Source of the DNA: Bacteroidales bacterium UBA1628
Lineage (GTDB): Bacteria; Bacteroidota; Bacteroidia; Bacteroidales; UBA932
Direction of reading: 5' to 3'
NCBI GenBank assembly: GCA_002321335.1
Contig: DCMG01000129.1
Coordinates: 1-9,488, forward strand
Length of the DNA: 9,488 nt
Positions 6,013-9,488 of this stretch are shown one piece after another. A model generated the notes under the pieces. It made no database searches and was not told the origin of the DNA. It saw nothing but the letters and a program-made list of their open reading frames with translations. The position numbers and the translations under genes were made by a program. The stretch's first letter is position 1, and each line of letters begins with the position of its first letter.

Positions 6013-8982
6013 CTACATCCTTGGAGGCGGAGGACCCATCGGGCCGCGACCCATGCCTGGGCCGCCACGACGTCCGTCTCTGCCACCGAAGTTGCCGAAG
6101 CGGTAGGTCAGGGAAACTACTATGTAGCGGCCGAGGGTGTTGTTCAGGGTCTCGGTGTGATAGTTCGAGGAGTCGGAGATCGAGAGGTTCTTGGCCTGAT
6201 CGAGGATGTCGTAGGCGTTCAGGGCGAGGGTGAACTTGTCCTTGAACAGAAGCTTGGTGATCTTGGCGTTCAGAATCAACTGGGTTCCTTGATCGGTCGT
6301 GTAGCCGTTATACCAGTTGTAGTTGCCATCGGCGACGATTCCGAATCCGCCCGGAACAGTCCAGTTCATCGAGGCGGTCACCTGATTGCTCCACGTCATA
6401 TTTGTGGACTGATTGGCGATTGTGTACCAGGACTTTGACATTCTGGTTCGACCGCCGGCGGTGAGTTCCACTATGTCATTGCGATAGGTAAAACGAAGAC
6501 GCTCGGTAAGGCCTACAGTCTGAAGTTTGTTCAGGGTAAAGTCCAACGTGTGGAAGTCCTCAAGGAACTTGTCAGCAAGAAAATCCTCGGCATTGTAGTT
6601 TTCCCCTTCATAGTACTTGCCCATGTCGAAATTGGACGAGCCTACATAAGACGATGATCTGGAATAACTTGCCCTTGTCATATTGAATATGCTGAAGTTT
6701 GACTTCGCGATCGGGGTGTTCAGCATCACTCTGAAACTGCCGTTGTAGGAATCCTTTCCATTGACAGGGATTGAGTACTGCACTCCGTTGGTGCCGTACC
6801 ATTGGGCGTTGACTATAGGATTCTTCACGATACCACCATCAATTCCGGCGTTGACCGAAAGGAAAGTCTTCTTGTTGGTGTGGCGGAAATCGCTTCTGAA
6901 ATCGTGGTTGAAATATGGCTCAAGGTACATGTTACCGAATGACACGTTGAGAGGGTTGGTGTTGTCCGGCACTCTCATCAACTGGTTGACTGACGGCTGC
7001 TGGGAACGTCCGAAATAGAAACCGCGCACATTGGTGTTGTCATCGATGTCGTACCAGAGCATGGCCTGCGGAGCCCAATTGAGGACGTGGCTGTCGTAAG
7101 TGTCGTAGCCGCTTGTCTCATTGTGTGTGTCTGTAGGATTGGCGCTGACTCCTGCCTGGGCGCGGAGCTTGTCCTTCTGATAGACGAAGTTCGCGCCGAT
7201 TGCCTGGTTGACATAGCGGTTGATGATCTCACTGGAATAGACACTGTTGGCGACCTCGCCGAGCGGATTGTAGACAAGATTTGACGCGCTGAAATCCTCA
7301 ACCACCCCACTGTCGAATGTGTTCTTAGTGGAAGAAGTCCTGTTCCATGACGCCTCGTAGTTGGCCTCGACAAAGAAGCCTTTGCCGAGAGGCTCCGTGT
7401 AGGTCAGACGGCCGCTCAAAGACTTGGTGTCCTGATTCTGATTGTAACGTTGGTTGATGACAGAGTCAGAAGGATTCTCAAGATCCTCATAAGTCCTTGT
7501 CAATGACTGGTTGAAGCCGTTGGTCTCGTTGCCGCTGAAGTTGTAGCGGGCGTTGAAAGAAAGGGTTCTGCCAGCCTTGCCGAGTTTCTGACGGAAAAGG
7601 AAGAAACCGTTTGTCTTCCAGTTGTTGTTGGAACCGGTGTTGCTGGTGAAACCGTCATTGGTGTTGGAAGTCACACCATTCTTCTCTGTCAGGGTCGAAA
7701 ATTCAGAAATCTCGTTGAAGTCTCCGTTACCAAAACTTACCTGAGGCTGGAACAAGATCGAGGTGTTCTCCGAAAACTTATGCTCCAGGCGGACTCCGAA
7801 ACGGTGACCATCAGAATTGGTCGTGTTGGATCCCTTGTTGTTGTAGATAAGGTTGTGGTCGTCAAGGTAGGTGATCTTCTTGCTCTCCTCCTCGACATAA
7901 GTCTCATTGTTGTTATAGAGATAGTTGCCTCCGAGATCCATCTTGCCGTCAAACAGGCTGGTGTTGCCGTTCAGACCGCCCATCCAGGATGTCGTGATTC
8001 CGTTGCCTGGTCCCCAGCCACGGCTGCCACGACCCATTCCGCCGCCACCTCCACGCATTCCCTGCATCATACTTCCGGCCAGGTCGTTAAAGCCTCGGTT
8101 GTTCGTGTTGTTGCCGTTGATGATGACGCTGAGTTGGTTCTTGTCAGTGAACCGTCCAAGGAACCCGGCTCCTTGGTAGCGCCAGTCTCCGTTGCCGGAT
8201 GACAACTCTGCGCCGGACACTTTCTTACGAACATCGTGTCCCGCTCCGGCCATAACGTTACCGAAAAGGCCGTTCATCATCCCTTTTTGGATGGAAAGGT
8301 CAATGACAGTCTCGTCGTTGCCGTCGTCGATGCCGGTGAACTGGGCCTGCTCGGACTTTTTCTCCACGACCTTCACCTTGTCGATGATCTTCGCGGGAAT
8401 ATTCTTGGACGCAAGTTGAGGGTCGTCAAGGAAGAACGTCTTGCCGTCTATTGTTATCTTACTGATTGTCTGACCGTTCGCGGTGACGGTTCCGTCCTCG
8501 GAAACCTCCACACCCGGAAGTTTTTTCAACAGGTCCTCCAGGACATCGTTCTCGGTCGTCTTGAATGACGAGGCGTTATATTCAATCGTGTCTTTCTTGA
8601 TCACGATCGGGTTGCCGGTCGCGGAAACACTGGCCGCGTCAAGAACCTGCTTGTCAGGATCCATTTTCAGGACACCGAGATCCAGTTTTCCTTTGACCTC
8701 CACATCTTTGATAAGAGTCTTATAGCCAAGAAGTTCAGCCTTAAGGACATATTTCCCGGCGGAGACTTTTTCAAAGATTGTCTTGCCCTTGTCGTCACTG
8801 AGGGCATACTTGTAGGGTTTGGTGCCCCCCGGCTTCGTGATGGAAACGGTGGCGAATCCGACCGCCTCTCCGGTGGAAGAATCCGTAAGCGACAATGTGA
8901 CCGTGCCGCCGCCCTGGGCAAAGGCCAAAGAAAAAGCCGACATGATGCCGGCGACAAAAGTGATGAATTTCTTTAAGTTCAT
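6013..8982 (-). CDS. Outer-membrane beta-barrel protein, TonB-receptor-like, with regulatory-like domain
   Basis: A 989-residue Bacteroidota outer-membrane protein. Residues 1-22 are a signal peptide (basic start, hydrophobic core, AFA before Q23). About 27-104 form a carboxypeptidase-regulatory-like beta-sandwich (LTDSSTGEAVGFATVSI ... SAGKYVLKAELLGYKT). About 125-240 resemble a TonB-receptor plug (SATGNPIVIKKDTIEY, DLLKKLPGVEV, TIDGKTFF, DDPQLASKNIPA). The remainder, from about 250, has the alternating polar/aromatic pattern of a large barrel, ending LTYRFGNF. This layout fits the Bacteroidota outer-membrane beta-barrel family related to TonB-dependent receptors; I see no convincing TonB box and no SusD partner, so cargo is unknown. 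Two Gly/Met/Arg-rich tracts stand out at about 303-326 and 964-989, the latter a tail ending PPPPRM. The start at 8982 fits the signal peptide. Upstream only a weak TAGGTTG (complement of 9001-9007) recalls a Bacteroidota -7 box. The gene is monocistronic in this window. Confidence 0.9.
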   Translation of the reverse strand: MNLKKFITFVAGIMSAFSLAFAQGGGTVTLSLTDSSTGEAVGFATVSITKPGGTKPYKYALSDDKGKTIFEKVSAGKYVLKAELLGYKTLIKDVEVKGKLDLGVLKMDPDKQVLDAASVSATGNPIVIKKDTIEYNASSFKTTENDVLEDLLKKLPGVEVSEDGTVTANGQTISKITIDGKTFFLDDPQLASKNIPAKIIDKVKVVEKKSEQAQFTGIDDGNDETVIDLSIQKGMMNGLFGNVMAGAGHDVRKKVSGAELSSGNGDWRYQGAGFLGRFTDKNQLSVIINGNNTNNRGFNDLAGSMMQGMRGGGGGMGRGSRGWGPGNGITTSWMGGLNGNTSLFDGKMDLGGNYLYNNNETYVEEESKKITYLDDHNLIYNNKGSNTTNSDGHRFGVRLEHKFSENTSILFQPQVSFGNGDFNEISEFSTLTEKNGVTSNTNDGFTSNTGSNNNWKTNGFFLFRQKLGKAGRTLSFNARYNFSGNETNGFNQSLTRTYEDLENPSDSVINQRYNQNQDTKSLSGRLTYTEPLGKGFFVEANYEASWNRTSSTKNTFDSGVVEDFSASNLVYNPLGEVANSVYSSEIINRYVNQAIGANFVYQKDKLRAQAGVSANPTDTHNETSGYDTYDSHVLNWAPQAMLWYDIDDNTNVRGFYFGRSQQPSVNQLMRVPDNTNPLNVSFGNMYLEPYFNHDFRSDFRHTNKKTFLSVNAGIDGGIVKNPIVNAQWYGTNGVQYSIPVNGKDSYNGSFRVMLNTPIAKSNFSIFNMTRASYSRSSSYVGSSNFDMGKYYEGENYNAEDFLADKFLEDFHTLDFTLNKLQTVGLTERLRFTYRNDIVELTAGGRTRMSKSWYTIANQSTNMTWSNQVTASMNWTVPGGFGIVADGNYNWYNGYTTDQGTQLILNAKITKLLFKDKFTLALNAYDILDQAKNLSISDSSNYHTETLNNTLGRYIVVSLTYRFGNFGGRDGRRGGPGMGRGPMGPPPPRM

Positions 8983-9053
8983 AAGGAATACTCAACTAAT
9001 CAACCTAACGCTTTCTTTGACAGAGAAACGCAGAGATGGTTTAATCCAGACGC

Positions 9054-9082
9054 TCAAAAAAAACGTCATTCTGAGTTGATCA
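9054..9082. repeat. Direct repeat copy 2: TCAAAAAAAACGT plus CATTCTGAGTTGATCA
   Basis: This is the second copy of the repeat at 5802-5825, with a longer A run and an inserted CGT before CATTCTGAG. It continues into GTTGAAGCGCGAAGGGAC, which is not shared with the first copy. It is located in the spacer between ruvC and the outer-membrane gene. Confidence 0.5.
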
Positions 9083-9086
9083 CGTT
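9054..9086 (-). terminator. Weak terminator-like hairpin with T8 tract after ruvC
   Basis: Read on the minus strand, AACGT (complement of 9082-9086) can pair with ACGTT (complement of 9062-9066) across a 15-nt loop, followed by eight T residues (complement of 9056-9063). It lies about 45 nt beyond the ruvC stop and before the outer-membrane gene. The stem is only five pairs, so this is tentative. The same segment contains a repeat shared with 5802-5825. Confidence 0.25.
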
Positions 9087-9107
9087 GAAGCGCGAAGGGA
9101 CACGAAT

Positions 9108-9125
9108 GAATATTCATGAATATTC
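9108..9125. repeat. Perfect 18-bp palindrome GAATATTCATGAATATTC
   Basis: The 18 bases 9108-9125 are identical to their reverse complement. They lie 5 nt past the ruvC stop codon and about 125 nt upstream of the outer-membrane gene start. The inner 14 bases (ATATTCATGAATAT) recur inside ruvC at 9368-9381. There is no loop, so this is more like a protein-binding dyad than a terminator, but no function is shown. Confidence 0.45.
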
Positions 9126-9130
9126 CACCA

Positions 9131-9488
9131 TCATTTTACCCTCTCTGGATGATCCTTGATGAATTTCTCCCAACCGCCCGAACTCTTGATCTTGGCCAAC
9201 GGACTGGAAATATTGTAGTAATGGCAAAGCGCGATGGCGAGCGCGTCAGTGGCGTCCAGATGCTCCGGCTGGAAATCCACGCCCAACGTCTTGCGCAGCA
9301 TCACGCTCACCTGCTCTTTGGAGGCGGCCCCATTGCCCGTGATTGCCTGCTTGGCCTCGCGGGGAGCATATTCATGAATATCGGTGATGCCATATTCAAG
9401 AGCAGCGAGCATCGCAGCCCCCTGCGCGCGCCCCAGCTTCAGGATGACCTGGGCGTTCTTGCCGTAGAACGGCGACTCCAGCGCCATC
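9131..9488 (-). CDS. ruvC: Crossover junction endodeoxyribonuclease RuvC (N-terminal part outside window)
   Basis: This is the C-terminal 118-119 residues of the Holliday-junction resolvase RuvC, which cuts four-way junctions during recombination together with the RuvAB branch-migration motor. The visible sequence contains the second catalytic acid in ALES (E4 of the fragment, equivalent to E66 of E. coli), then PFYGKNAQVILKLGRAQG, the K46 and K57 regions (AKQAITGNG, ASKEQV), and DATDALA with the last two catalytic aspartates D78 and D81. Full-length RuvC is about 170-190 residues, so roughly 60-70 N-terminal residues including the first catalytic Asp lie beyond position 9488. The ATG at 9485-9487 is therefore internal. 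It ends in TGA at 9131-9133. The tail after the catalytic aspartates (SSPLAKIKSSGGWEKFIKDHPERVK) is basic. ruvA and ruvB are not seen. Confidence 0.95.
   Translation of the reverse strand, partial: MALESPFYGKNAQVILKLGRAQGAAMLAALEYGITDIHEYAPREAKQAITGNGAASKEQVSVMLRKTLGVDFQPEHLDATDALAIALCHYYNISSPLAKIKSSGGWEKFIKDHPERVK

Noticed and set aside
5879..6106. 75-codon plus-strand open frame in the convergent gap
   Set aside because: It runs through the perfect terminator hairpin and into the antisense of the Gly/Pro-rich end of the outer-membrane gene; its proline-rich end is a shadow of that tail.
5802..9082. Outer-membrane gene as a transposon with flanking target duplications
   Set aside because: The flanking repeats are not identical, no terminal inverted repeats match, and there is no transposase or integrase in the interval.

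Overview
The window reads as a stretch of a Bacteroidota chromosome, most likely Bacteroidales. The reasons are a large outer-membrane beta-barrel protein with an N-terminal carboxypeptidase-regulatory-like domain (a Bacteroidota hallmark), a stand-alone membrane-anchored PASTA protein directly before an RluD-type pseudouridine synthase, a small cysteine-bearing one-TM protein of a kind I associate with Bacteroidales, and mostly weak or absent Shine-Dalgarno sequences. Coding sequence is moderately GC-rich, while the intergenic gaps are clearly AT-rich. The genus cannot be fixed from this evidence.

Positions 1-5677 hold seven co-directional + strand genes with gaps of 1 to 43 nt, probably one operon or two overlapping transcription units. 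They are engB/ysxC (5' end outside the window), prs, a 93-residue cysteine-containing membrane protein, der/engA, a LysE/RhtB-type exporter, a three-PASTA-repeat membrane protein and an RluD-family pseudouridine synthase. Three of them (EngB, Der, RluD) act on the large ribosomal subunit and Prs supplies PRPP for nucleotide synthesis, so the theme is growth and ribosome production. The exporter, the PASTA protein and the small membrane protein are envelope passengers.

Positions 5678-6012 are a 335-nt AT-rich gap between convergent genes. It contains two long hairpins with unrelated lower stems but a shared apical sequence in opposite orientations. Between them lies a nested dyad that includes the motif CTGAGCTTGTCGAAG. 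The hairpins probably serve as terminators for rluD (+) and the outer-membrane gene (-).

Positions 6013-8982 (-) encode one 989-residue outer-membrane protein with a signal peptide, a regulatory-like domain, a plug-like region and a long beta-barrel, plus two Gly/Met/Arg-rich tracts. A 148-nt spacer (8983-9130) with repeat-like sequence separates it from the C-terminal two thirds of ruvC (-), which runs off the right edge.

No RNA gene, insertion sequence, CRISPR array or phage gene was found. The window is mostly core genome. The least explained material is the family of hairpins and repeats in the two intergenic gaps and the conserved-looking small Cys protein between prs and der.
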